A DNA stretch of 64,000 nucleotides from Gonatopus flavifemur (Eukaryota > Arthropoda > Insecta > Hymenoptera > Dryinidae): NCBI GenBank assembly GCA_018340375.1, contig JAFFJZ010000010.1:1984001-2048000 (forward strand), read 5' to 3'. The position numbers and the translations under genes were made by a program. A model generated the notes under the pieces. It had not been told where the DNA came from. It saw nothing but the letters and a program-made list of their open reading frames with translations, and searched no databases. Below, piece after piece: positions 1 to 11,009 of the stretch. How positions within the stretch are numbered: the stretch's first letter is position 1; every line of letters starts with the position of its first letter.

Positions 1-120
1 CAAAGGACTGCCAGGGCTTCGCGGGTGATCGGAATTGCTCTCATTTTGAGATTGTTGATGTTGATGATCCTCGGAAGAACCAACTGTTGCTGTACCGTTC
101 ATGATATCTGTTACTCTCAT
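1..120 (-). CDS. N-terminal coding exon of an unidentified Gln/Ser-rich protein, cut by the window edge
   Basis: Read on the minus strand, an ATG at 120-118 opens a frame that stays open to base 1 (40 codons). An in-frame TAA lies 18 nt upstream of it. A second in-frame ATG at 102-100 starts MNGTATVGSSEDHQ and could be the real start; neither has a strong Kozak context. The peptide is hydrophilic and low-complexity (HQHQQSQNESNSDHPRSPGS), which is typical of a disordered N-terminus of a nuclear or regulatory protein, but the family cannot be told from this piece. Third positions and amino-acid composition look coding compared with the surrounding AT-rich DNA. The rest of the gene lies left of the window. 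The GC-rich block at 530-1100 is the most likely promoter or 5' leader. No function is assigned. Confidence 0.6.
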   Translation of the reverse strand, partial: MRVTDIMNGTATVGSSEDHQHQQSQNESNSDHPRSPGSPL

Positions 121-215
121 CAACGATGTACGAGTTTATTTGAATACTCGAGAATAAGATAAATTCAATCCAATACAAAGTTTTTTTGCTTGTTCAGACT
201 CCACTTCAATATAAA

Positions 216-254
216 TGTATATATATACATACATATATATATATATATATATAT
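216..254. repeat. (TA)n microsatellite
   Basis: An AT dinucleotide run with a pure core at 233-254 and imperfect TATACATA units before it. It lies just upstream of the left-edge gene. Confidence 0.85.
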
Positions 255-529
255 TACATACACTTTGGCATATCGAAAAGAAACCAAAAACAAATTTTCG
301 ATACTTGCGGTTTTACTTCTTTAACTTATGTCACTTATTGATTGATTTTTTTATTTTTAATAACAACAATTATGAGAATCACCGGCAGAAAACTCGAATC
401 ATTCACTGATACACAAACACATACACCCACGTGCACAAAAATATCACTCTAAATTACTGATTTTGAAAAAATATCACCATCTTTGGAATACGATAAATGA
501 GATTTGAATAAATCGTTGTTGTCATAACG

Positions 530-1100
530 AAATTTTTGCTTATAATTAAACGGAATTCATTGATCAGAGGAGAAAAGATGCCTCGAACTGTGCTCCGTCA
601 ATTGAAATCGATTTTGTCATATCTGATTGTTTTCCTCGTCAATCGCTTGATCGTCGACGCTTTTCTGCACCCTCCCTCTTCCTCCTCCTCCCCTTCCGTC
701 GCCGATTCTCCCTGGTATTCCACGTCCGATGAACGGAATCGTCGACGTCGACACCGCTGGCTGGTGTATTTTGTCGTGGTCGTCCTGACGCCGGCAAACC
801 GATTTCCACCGACGTGGCGAAATGTATACGCGATTCGGTGCGACGTCGCGATTGGTCCACGAGCACTTTTGAAGGCGGGATCAGGAGGCAACCCTGGGAA
901 ACCCGGGACAACCGGGAAAAAAGACAAAAACCTGTCGTGGAGGGATTTAACCTATAGCCGGCACGTTTGATGTGCGGCGCCACCGAAAGCTTCGACCAGA
1001 TATTATCGTCCTGAGACGCTTGCGCGTATCCCTTTGCTCTCCTTGGCTTTTTTCAACTTATCAAACGTACAACGAGCAACTCCAATCTCGACCCTTCGTA
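530..1100. promoter_or_regulatory. GC/CpG-rich promoter-like block upstream of the left-edge gene
   Basis: About 570 bp clearly richer in G+C and CpG than the AT-rich surroundings (repeated cgtcgacg, gcgacgtcgcg, gcggcgcc). It contains a CCAAT-type motif (gcgattggtcc, about 849-859) and an alternating CG-rich motif gcttgcgcgt near 1018. Open frames exist here on both strands, as expected when GC content depletes stop codons. None shows a recognisable domain or clean splice signals. Position fits a promoter or non-coding first exon for the minus-strand gene ending at base 120, but it could equally drive a plus-strand transcript. This is inferred from composition and position only. Confidence 0.4.
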
Positions 1101-2117
1101 CCCTCAACCCTCCTTCGTGTCCCACTGTTCCTCGATAATTATCTTCCGTCTATGTTTGCGTACGTGCAATTGTTGATCGTTGCTCATTATCGATATGATA
1201 ACAACAATGGTAGTTTTAATGAAGAATATCATTGATCGAAATGCGCGAATGACCGACCGACTGAAAATTTATAGTCAAATGGGGAAATTGAAGATTGAAT
1301 GTATGAGTCATCTCTTTTCCCATCCCATGTTCAATTATTTCGATTCATTCAAAAAGTTTCAATAAAATCGAGACAAATATCAGATAGAAAATTGTGTTTT
1401 CCAAAAGGGCAATCGAATACTCTGTGAGGAAACTAATGAAGCGAATGCTATTTTTGTGATATCGATTGAAAATGAATACATGTAATATAATATTACACGG
1501 TAAAAAGTCTGACTGAAATTCAGCCTTTTCCATTGTGTCAGCATTTCTTTTCGATGCTTATTTTTATTTGAAACGGGGATAGTTTTGGCGACTTGTTAAA
1601 ATAAACTAATATCCAAAGTGAAAGTAAGTTTTACTTTTCAATGTGTTTTATAAAAAAACAGTGTGATACAGAGTCTGTGTGTTTTATATGTACATATATA
1701 TCAGATTTTTTTGCAATTTATATTCTGTCCATCGAAGATATAGGAGAAGTTGTTTTAAGCTACTCGTACAAAACATATAAAATTGTATCGTTTATCTCGT
1801 TGTTTTGATCATTAATCGTGATTTGTGTGAAATTATCAGTGGCTGAAGCAATTTTTTACTCAATGTCACAAAAGCATGTTTTCGAAGTATTTTATGAATC
1901 GTACTTACAATTATGGCCTTGCAATGCTGAAAAATTCTAATTAAGGGTATATCAAGAGTTATTTCCAAATTCAAAGTATATATTATACATATATATATTA
2001 ACAAAATACGAAATCGTTGGATTTGTTTGTACTCTGCGGTCATTTGTAATTCCTGTTGAAGAACTTTTCAGGGAAGTTTGAAAAAATTTTGAATGATCTG
2101 GTATATTTTCCTAAGAC
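1101..2117. other. AT-rich non-coding stretch
   Basis: No coding exon, structured repeat or RNA gene was recognised here. Only short chance frames are present. Confidence 0.5.
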
Positions 2118-2433
2118 TACCCTGGTAAAAAAACCGGATAAGAAACCGGATGAAACCCGGATGAAATTTCCGGGATTCCATCCGGGTGTATCCGGGTGCG
2201 TATACGGGTTTTGCGGTGATCCTTCATCCGGTTCCATCTGGATCCTATCCGGGTTTTGGGACAAGATATTTTTTGGAATTCCAAATGAAACCCGAAGTAT
2301 TAAATCCCGGATAGGGTCCGGATGAAGAATCACCGCAAAAACCGTATACGCGCCCGGATACACTCGGATGGAATCCCGGAAATTTCATCCGGGTGTGAGT
2401 CGGGTTCCCATCCGGGTTTTTTTTACCAGGGTA
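2118..2433. mobile_element. Palindromic MITE with taccctggtaaaa termini
   Basis: A 316 bp inverted repeat. The left end reads taccctggtaaaaaaa and the right end ttttttttaccagggta. The arms, about 150 bp each, are built of repeated cCGGATg / cATCCGG modules, and the arm pair gttttgcggtgat / atcaccgcaaaaac is exact. There is no transposase, so it is non-autonomous. Open frames across it on both strands are a by-product of the palindrome. Confidence 0.85.
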
Positions 2434-3534
2434 TTGAAATCAATTCCCCAGTACAGAAAACTTATTCCAAGCGTTCACATTCAAGTGATGAGGGATTTAT
2501 AAATTCCCATATGGCAATCACTGGGAATTAACAAATGCTTCGGTATGACCAGAAATTTATGTGTCAGACCCTGGCAACAAAAACTGAACCGTTACGTACC
2601 ATCATTGTTCCTTAATCACATTTGTCTGACAGATATCTAACAACACTGGGTCTTGAGGATGGTCAAATTTGTTGCGATACTGAATCAGCTTTGGCAAATA
2701 CAGGCCACCGATCTGATGAGGCTATATCATGTCATCGTTCCATCAACAATGATTGATATACACCTCAAACGATACATATCCCGAATAAGCTTTAGGGAAT
2801 TCAGCCAAATTTCTCACCTGCGACGAGATTCTGAACCTTTGGACATTGCATAGAAATAGATAGAAAAAGTTAGATTTGGATTCCGGATTAGCGTATGGGC
2901 GAACAAGCCACTCCTGTCACATCTTCGTCCAAATTTATTTTATACATTCAATTTCGAATATGGAATTTGAATATTAAACTGACCCTCAACTGGTTGTTCA
3001 TATTTGCCAGAGTTGATAACAGAGACAATGGTACTGCGCTGGTATTGGACCAGGTTTCAATTTTCACATGGGTTGTTGAGCTTTCTTATATTTCCTCACT
3101 TCTGCGATTCAGGCCTGGCTAAAACGGGTTAGGTGCAGGTGTGTTGCAACTCTGTTGATCCTCATGCGACTCCATGCGTTTGTAATGCGGTCGTGAAATG
3201 TATTGATCAATTCTCCAAATTTCTAGCACCGCTTGAAAAAATACAACAAACCTGATGAACTCATATGTAGCAGAATAGACATTCTTGAACAATTCCTGCA
3301 TGAAATCAATGTCTTAAGAATTCATCTTATACCAAATGAATTCATAAACAACATCCAAAACACCTAAACAATTTATGTGATGTGGTCATAAAGGGAGTTA
3401 ATTTCGGACCACGTTGTGCCGGCTCCAAATTCATTCAGCGGATCAAAATAAACCTTGATATTGAATATGATGACTAACTCTGATGGCAAGAAGAAACAAT
3501 TCGTCTGATCACACCCAGTTCGTAAATACACTGT
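2434..3534. other. Non-coding stretch, nothing recognised
   Basis: AT-rich, with short chance frames only. No exon with usable splice signals and no repeat was recognised. Confidence 0.45.
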
Positions 3535-3791
3535 TACACTGAAAAAAAAAATTTATTCCAGTCAAATAAATATTTATTTGTCCTGTACCAAAGAAATATT
3601 TATCAGAATCAACAAAGTATTCTTTGGAACCAAAATAATTTATTGGAATGAAATAAACGATTAAAACCATCTATTTAATTCAAATACATTATTTTGGTTC
3701 CAAAGAATATTTTGTTAATTCTAATGAATATTTCTTTGGTACAGGACAAATAAATATTTATTTGACTGGAATAAATTTTTTTTCCAGTGTA
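3535..3791. mobile_element. Palindromic MITE with tacact/agtgta ends
   Basis: A 257 bp near-perfect inverted repeat. The left arm contains tccagtcaaataaatattta and ccaaagaaatattta, mirrored on the right as taaatatttatttgactgga and aatatttctttgg. The termini tacactgaaaaaa / ttttttccagtgta resemble the ACACGGAGAAAA group seen elsewhere in the window. Confidence 0.85.
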
Positions 3792-6700
3792 GAAAAACTT
3801 GGCACTGAATTGATGAACTTCCAATCGGTCTGAATTTCCAAAATAGAACACAAATCTGAGTGAAGTTGACTCAAATCGGAAAGAAAATTTTAACATAGAA
3901 TTTATGGACGCATATATGTACACACTAAAAAGTGGTTATGTGAGGTCAAATGTTCTAACAGTGTAATCAAATCATTCAAAACTGTTCCCTAAAAACGGAC
4001 ATAAAAAGGATACATCTCGTACAGCACTGTCACCACTGGAGATACAGTAGTTCGGTGCAGAAGACATGCAGACATCTCAGCGTTGCTTTCACGTTCCATT
4101 CACCGAAAAAATTATTGTTATCCCAACAAAACTTTTGTTTTTTTGATCAAATTTGTGTTGTGTCAACAAAATTCTTTCGTTGAGACGATACTATTTTGTT
4201 GTTATTACAACAAATAGATGTTAGTATTCCTATGAAAGACTTTCCTAGTTATTGACAAGTTTTGTAACACTTGAGGGGTTATACGCAATCAGGATTTTCA
4301 TAAAGTACATATATTTAAGCATACATACAGAAAATTTCAAGTCAATCCGATAAATAAGTCTGATTTCCGAAGTTACACGGACATTTATAAAGAATGTTCA
4401 ACTATGTGCAATGAGCTTTTGAAATTTCTCCAGTCAAAATATTTTTGTAACGCTTGAGGGGATACCCAACAATCCTGAGGATGCAACCCGAGTCAAATCT
4501 TCTTCAACAAATGATCCGAAAATAAAGCAACAGTCTTGATTGTGGCATTTTCTAACCAATGGTTCTGGTTGCATCTCCAGGGGTCGCTGGTATCACCTGG
4601 AAACTATACTTTTAGAAATTTCACCAGCAAAATTCAATCGGATGTGATGGGAACAATTCCCACTCACGTAATTGAAAAATTTATTGGAATTCCAATTCCC
4701 ATATAATTCAAATTTCAAAATGGATAATATAGTACAACAAAAATTGAGAATTCGGGTACATGTAACCGAATTCTTAGTTCAATAACCAAGAACTGGAAAA
4801 TCCATTGACAAGTGTATTTGGAGAATGAATGGAATTTAATAAAATTTTCAACAGTGCAGTCAAAAATTCTGCTTGATCTTGATGAGTGATTAGTTGTTCA
4901 ATCATCACCAATTTCGTGATATACGTGTGTGTATGAATTTGATTGTGAACATATTATTTATTGTGACAAATACAAGCCAAAATGCGATGTTCTAGACATC
5001 TGAATCTAGATCAGATCATCTGGTCAGATCTAATCATTTTTTCGTGGACGATTTTTTATTATGACGGTTCAGTTTCCGATGTATTCATGCCGATATCAAT
5101 ATTTTTTAACTGTTCTACGTATGATTTGGAATGAAGAAAGACATTCAATTGGTAATATTTCTTCAACTGTTTCATACATTCATTCACTTCTTGATGTATT
5201 ATTGTTTTTCAAAACTTCTCGCATGCTTGATTGTCAATGTCAATTGAAGGAGTAAGTTACATGAAAAATTCGAATGAGTCACATGTTGAATGTTCATCGC
5301 TAATTACTAGATTTTTATTCATTTCCTGAAATTCTCTTTGAATTATTCTAGAATCGAATGATTATTACTTTAGTCCTCAGTTCCGCATTGATTGTAATGG
5401 GATCACGCTTTGTTTATAAAGTATACAATGCCGTTTCTGATTGAAAGTCATCAAAAAACCTGTGAATATGGCGTAAGGGTATTTATTTTTTCCCGAATAT
5501 CTGATTTACATACATTACAAGAAGACGTGATTTCGATTTTCGAGAATTGAGACATTGTTTGGCGGATGTATATTTGTCCTTTCCATTTGTACTGTATTTT
5601 ATCACGAAGTATTTTCTTATTCGCAAATTTCGGCATTTTTAAAATCGACCTTACGGTAACAGTGATTTCGGAAAAAAGATTCCATCCTCATATAAATATT
5701 GACATGCGCAAATTTCCGGTCATCAACAAACGGTCGAGTGTTGGTAGGGATTCGCCAGATTCTCAGTGACGGGTACGGTACTGGTTATTGTTACTCATTA
5801 TATATACAAAAATATATAATTAATGAATAATTTGTGTACAAAATATATATTTTATATATAATGAGTAACGAATAACGAATAACGTACCCATCAATGCAAA
5901 TTCTGGATGAAACCAGTTTAGTTATTACTAAACCATTGATGTTTTCCGATTGGTACTATTTGTATTCTTGCAACCCTGTGCCTTTGCAACAGCTAAATTT
6001 GTCTTTCAAACGTGTTTAGGACGTGCAGAAAACCTGCCTCATATTTTTTGAACATTTTTTCAACGTCCCAGTGGAACGTTGTGCTGTTTGGGGCCTATCC
6101 CAACATTGAGAAATCTTTTTCTTGTGCCCACTGGAACATTTTATTATTATTCGCTCAACCAAATATCATTATTCGCATCACTGAAAGTTGAGTGGCTTGT
6201 TCTTTCGTTGCATAATGATACTGCAAAAAAAAGTTTATGGGAAACTTCACATACATGTATGTGGAGTAATAATTGGCACATGCATGGGTATGAACATTTC
6301 CCGTGAAAATTCGGAAGAATCCTATGAATTTTCGGTAAAAATCTCATAAAAACAATAATTTTCAATGTATTTTTATGTGAAAATTCCTATTCATCTACGG
6401 GAATTCACTTTTTCTATACAAACATAGAAAATGTCCTCCACAAAGGTATGAGGAAATGCCAAATATTTTTTACAGTGGAGCTGTACCAGTGTAAACGCTC
6501 AAAATGTGGACATTTTTGGGGATTTTTTGAACGAGAAGTATTTGATTGAATGTTTAAAAATCTCCGGATGAATTCAGTGATTTTCTTGTACAAAAATATT
6601 TACATGCGAGCAACTTATACGCTGCCTTCTGAGGCGTCAAAAAATAAGTTTCTCTACTGATGCCATGATTCCGGTCATTTGATTGACTTGTTAGAATTAA

Positions 6701-7054
6701 AAAAAAATGAAAATGACGTTGAACTAAAAGGTACTTTCCATACGATGAACTGGGATTTTCTAAAAACATGAAAATCTGGCAAAATGGAAGTCTTGAAAAT
6801 GACCCTGAAAAAGGCCAAATTTTTTTGGCCTGAAAAATGGTTGTTTTTCCGATGCCAAATTGACAATTACCATCCCTCCAAAAATCTCCCAAGTCATCGT
6901 AGAGTAAATATATTCAAGAATACACAGTTACAATTCCAAGTCAATTGGATAATTGCTCCCAGAGTTAAAATGGTGGCAAATTTAAGAAATTTCATTTCAA
7001 GAAGAATATGATTTCTCCATAATGAAATAGTAAAAATTAGACATATATGACCCA
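3792..7054. other. Non-coding stretch with a small palindrome and one repeat terminus
   Basis: No exon was recognised. A short palindrome lies at about 5770-5890 (gggtacg...cgtaccc around an AT-rich centre containing actcattatata / tatataatgagt). A terminus-like sequence, aacgtcccagtggaacgttg, lies at about 6062-6081 and recurs at 7890-7910 and 8355-8380. A gacaagttttgtaacacttg motif at about 4254 recurs in a short palindrome at 20.6 kb. Confidence 0.45.
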
Positions 7055-7630
7055 TATACAGGGTCATGCACGGACCGGATTCCACAGGTATATTCTGCAG
7101 CCAAAATGCAATAATTTCCCATGTGAAAAAAACTTTTTCGACGCTTAGTTTTGGAGATATAAACATTTTCAGATTTTTTTTCAAATCCGAATCATTCAGA
7201 AAAAACACTGTATGCTACATACTTGAGCTTAACACCATTCGCTAAGTTGGAAAACGGTGGATCTGTGAGAAAAAAATGAAACTATTTTATCATTCATAGT
7301 TCCGGAGCTATAGCGATTTGAAATTTTTTAGCTTTCAGCTAATCAGAATTCAACAACTTCAAGTCGCTCTAACTCCGGAACTATCAATAATAAAATAGTT
7401 TAATTTTTTTCCCCACAAATTCACCGTTTTCCAACTTAGCGAATGGTGTTAAGCCCAAGTATGTACCATACAGTACTTTTGAATGATTTGGATATGAAAA
7501 AAAATCTAAAAATGCTCATATCTTCAAAACTAAGCGTCGAAAAAAATTTTTCTCAACGGGAAATTATTGCATTTTGGTTGCAGAATATAACTGTGAAATC
7601 CGATTCGCGAATTCTGGGACACCATGTATA
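7055..7630. mobile_element. Large palindromic element (about 576 bp)
   Basis: Two arms of about 250-270 bp in opposite orientation. The left arm carries ccaaaatgcaataatttccc, ttcgacgcttagttttg and aacaccattcgctaagttgg. The right arm carries their complements, e.g. ccaacttagcgaatggtgtt and caaaactaagcgtcga. The outer ends are tatacagggtcatg and caccatgtata. There is no coding capacity beyond palindrome frames. It is probably a non-autonomous DNA transposon (foldback/MITE). Confidence 0.85.
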
Positions 7631-8979
7631 ATTCACATACTTATCAGATATTATATAAGTATTATCGGAATTCATATTTAATTATATATATATTGAGAAA
7701 AATAATAGTAGTCTCAACTACAAGAATTATGTTCGAACGTATTCAACTGTCTTGCATGGTTGGATCCATTATCTCCTTTCTCTGTGCAATTATATACCCG
7801 AACAGCAAAATATGTTTCTGGGATATTTTCTGGACGTTCAGGAAACCTCCCTTACGTTCTATAAAACTTCCATGAACGTTCATATGGCACGTTGTGCTGT
7901 CTAGGTTTGCAAATACCAATTAAATATGCGAGTTTTGAAATAATGTCATATTTATGTCAATACTTGCCTGCGTGATTGATTTATCAACAAGATTTGGTGA
8001 CAATAACTATAACCAGGGACAAACAGGAAACTTCTCTATTTTTCTCTAATTTGCGTGAAATAAAAGATGGAAGCCCGGTGATGCTAGTTTTCTATTCTTT
8101 GTTTGAGTTGGTACTAGGCGGTGTGGCAGCAGCCTAATCATTTATAACAAACTACCGCCAAACGATTCAATTTTATCACAATATTGCTCTGTACAGCACT
8201 TCTCTGATTCGAGTAGAGCGTATTGAGAAAAAAAGTCATTTTCAGATCAATAAATATAAGCTCAAGCGCATTTACTGTGGATGTACCTGCCAAAAACATG
8301 TTTCAAGAACGTTTCCATAATATTCAAAACACCTTCCCTACGGTTTTCAGACATCCCATAAATGTCCCAGTGGAATGTTGTGGCAGCTATCTTGGATTCA
8401 CGTGAATAAAGATTCTTGTTCACGAATCAAAATTCATTTGAATTAAGCACTTTAGTGAATATTCAAAGTAGAGTACACTTAAAAAAACAGGTGAGGACGT
8501 TCCTTGGACCATCATTTGTTAATAATTTAACATCTAAAGAGAGAAATATTCTCCGAAAAATGAGTCTCCTAATGAGTCATGATCGAGAAACAATTCTATA
8601 ATCAAAGCCCCCTTGAATTTGCAAAAGTCATAAAATTTCAGCTAATAAATCTGCAGTTGCTTGAAAACAAAGATTATTCGCAGTCGACCGATCAATCAAC
8701 CAGCATACGTTCGCGCAGAAGAAAATCTCACGCAAAATTTAGGCCAAGTTCAAAAGCATTAATCAAATACACAAACCAAATCCTTTTTAGTAAATAAAAT
8801 TCTAACCATCCATGCGATCGTGATATAATAATTTGGATAAAAAAACGGTGACAAAGTATCGAGAGGAAATATAGATTTTCTCGAATTATATGAAGAAATT
8901 TCATTTTTTGTTCCACGTTGATTGGAATCTCTGGTAAATCTTGTCTCAATTTCAGACGTGTGAAACTCAATTAAATCGA
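7631..8979. other. Non-coding stretch with two copies of a repeat end
   Basis: No exon was recognised. Sequences near 7880-7910 (atggcacgttgtgctgtctagg) and 8350-8395 (atgtcccagtggaatgttgt) match the motif at 6062-6100, marking two more decayed members of one repeat family. Confidence 0.4.
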
Positions 8980-9560
8980 TCCGATGGGAGGCCGCGCGAC
9001 TTCTGAAATGTTCGGCCAACACAAGTCGAGTGAAATTCTCCCCAATCCTGGTGTATGATATGGTAAACGAACGTGCGTTCGTTGACGTGGTAGTAGTGAA
9101 TATAGATGTATATAAAGGGCCACATAGGTGTTAGTGGGATCCCAGTCGAAGGGTTGTCGTTCGGGTCCGCCATGCTGGATTTCTGCCGTCGGGCGACCTG
9201 CCGTGGTTTTCTGGTAATCGTGCCTCGGGCGCAAAGAGCCAGTCAAGGTTTTCCCTCCAAACCCCTTGCCCCTCAAACTCGTGGAGACGCGGAACCTGAC
9301 CACGCCCCGACGCCTGCCGATGAACCAATGACATCGAGACATCGCGATGTTGCCATCCACCAATAGGATTACCCTCTGATACGGTCTTTCGCTTGTCAGT
9401 GACGGCGCACCCTCTCCTCCCTCTACCATTTGCCCCATTTGCGGGGGTGCTCTTCAATTTCGGGCGTAACCTTATAAACTCGGCACAGTTGGTAGAAGTG
9501 TATATGTGCATCATTCGTTCATGTATATACCATCACAAACGTCAAATCGAATACACACGG
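8980..9560 (+). promoter_or_regulatory. CpG-rich promoter-like island with TATA and CCAAT motifs
   Basis: A block of high G+C and CpG in an otherwise AT-rich region. Visible motifs are a TATA box (tatataaaggg, about 9109-9119), a KLF/Sp1-type box (gaccacgccccgac, about 9298), two CCAAT boxes (gaaccaatgac about 9321; ccaccaatagg about 9358) and a second TATA-like cttataaac near 9470. No coding exon with a start and donor could be assigned on either strand. It might serve an unrecognised transcript or be a distal or alternative promoter for the left-edge minus-strand gene. Inference from composition and motifs. Confidence 0.4.
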
Positions 9561-9649
9561 ACGGATACTTTGAAATGTCGCGTTAGAGGGTCACCTCTGT
9601 ATAGGGATCTTTCAAGTCAGTCTGAGAAGAAATGGGGTAGCGTGGTGGA

Positions 9650-9680
9650 AAGAAGAAGAAGAAGAAGAAGAAGAAGAAGA
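9650..9680. repeat. (AGA)n microsatellite
   Basis: About ten uninterrupted agaagaaga units. Confidence 0.9.
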
Positions 9681-9699
9681 TATGAAGGGCCCACCAGAG

Positions 9700-10165
9700 C
9701 GGACCATTAAATGAGGTGAATGAGACTTTGATGGATATCTTGAAAATACAAATATCGAGATGCTGTAAAACTTACTCATGGTTTCCTCTTCTACGATTTT
9801 CTCAAAGATTCCTAAGAGAAACTGCTGTCACGAAAACCTGTCATCGTTCATAATCATTCGTATAGATAATGAATTAATCGCTCGATGAAATCAGGGAATA
9901 CGAAAACTGAGTGGGTGTGTTTATGAGAAATGGGTATTTAAGTGTATGTACACGCTATTATGGATGGGTGATAGTTTCTTACTTCTTCACCCTTTCCACT
10001 CTCACTCCACTCTCACTTCTCAAATTAAAATAACAAGAACGTTCGTGCATCGTAACTTAATATTTCACTGTGCCAAACCATTTTCTATACATACTACATT
10101 CTTTGTTTTTGAAGAAAAATTTCAATTCAAATCTCATTGGTTCATAACTGAAATATGAATACAAA
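9700..10165. other. Non-coding stretch 3' of the adenylate-kinase-like gene
   Basis: AT-rich with no recognised exon or repeat. Confidence 0.4.
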
Positions 10166-10171
10166 TTTATT
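10166..10171 (-). terminator. Candidate polyadenylation signal of the adenylate-kinase-like gene
   Basis: On the minus strand this reads AATAAA, about 280 nt beyond the stop codon at 10453. The position is plausible for a 3'UTR end, but the hexamer is frequent in AT-rich DNA. Confidence 0.35.
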
Positions 10172-10452
10172 CAACTATTTGAAATGTTGAAAATTATAAA
10201 ATATTCTATTGAATTCAATTATATACTAATATTTACAAATATAGTGAAACTGTATCAACGGTGCATTGTAGACAATTTTTTTGTGGATTCACAAAAAAAC
10301 TTGGCAGTTTTACATACAAACATTTCTTTTAATGAATTTGCAGTCAAAATTCAATCAGAAATTGACCATAGGATCTATTGATGTCAAAATTACCACAGTT
10401 CTTTTATGGATCTCCAAATGAACTTTTCACAGCGCGAACTCTTATTATGTGA

Positions 10453-11009
10453 TCACGAGGTGGTTTTAGAATCTGCAATCTCTGTACCAATAGCTCTGTC
10501 AATGGCTTTACAAATCTCCTCAAACACTTCCTGTACTTCTTTTTCTCCATCCACGTTGACCAACATTTGTCGTTTTTTAAAATACCGTAATATCGGATCA
10601 TTGGTTTTGTAAAACGTTTTGACACGTTGTTTAATTTCATCGTAATGTTGTTGAGATCTTTCGGTCATTCTAATCATTTTACCTAACGTTCTATCCACGA
10701 GAAGAGAATTCCTGACAGAGAGAAATATTATGACAGAGGCAGGTTTAACTTGGATCTCAAAGAGTTTTGCTTGTTCGATTTCCCGTGGAAAACCAGTGAG
10801 TATAAATCCTTTGGCACTGTGAAGTGCATTGAGCATTCTTGTTTTGATCAATTCCAAGAGGACATCTGCTGGGACCAGTCTTCCTTGTGACATCATTCTC
10901 GCTAAACCCACTCCTCTGCTTTGGTCTCGTGTTAATTCTTCCCGTAAAAGGTCTCCGCTGGATATGCATTCGAAGTTGTATTTTTGCGCTACCATTGCAC
11001 ATTGCGTCC
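10453..11009 (-). CDS. Adenylate-kinase-like gene, second and last coding exon
   Basis: The acceptor gatcgtttcag precedes 11009. The two leading bases GG complete codon 45 (AGG, Arg), giving GKRTQC across the junction where AK1 has GKGTQC. It encodes residues 45-229: NMP-binding site, TGFPRE (116-121), LID region and C-terminal helices. The stop is TGA at 10455-10453. The frame continues open into the intron upstream of the acceptor, but that part has no family similarity. Confidence 0.85.

Noticed and set aside
536..983. Long overlapping open frames on both strands (up to 144 codons)
   Set aside because: They lie in a GC-rich block where stops are rare, overlap each other on both strands, show no domain and no clean splice or start context. 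Treated as promoter-like DNA.
2040..2363. 107-codon minus-strand and 89-codon plus-strand frames
   Set aside because: Both run through the palindromic MITE at 2118-2433. The Pro/Gly-rich peptides come from the repeated cccgga module.
8971..9514. 155- and 127-codon minus-strand frames
   Set aside because: High GC content explains them. They overlap in different frames with TATA/CCAAT-type motifs, and no family resemblance or splice signals was seen.
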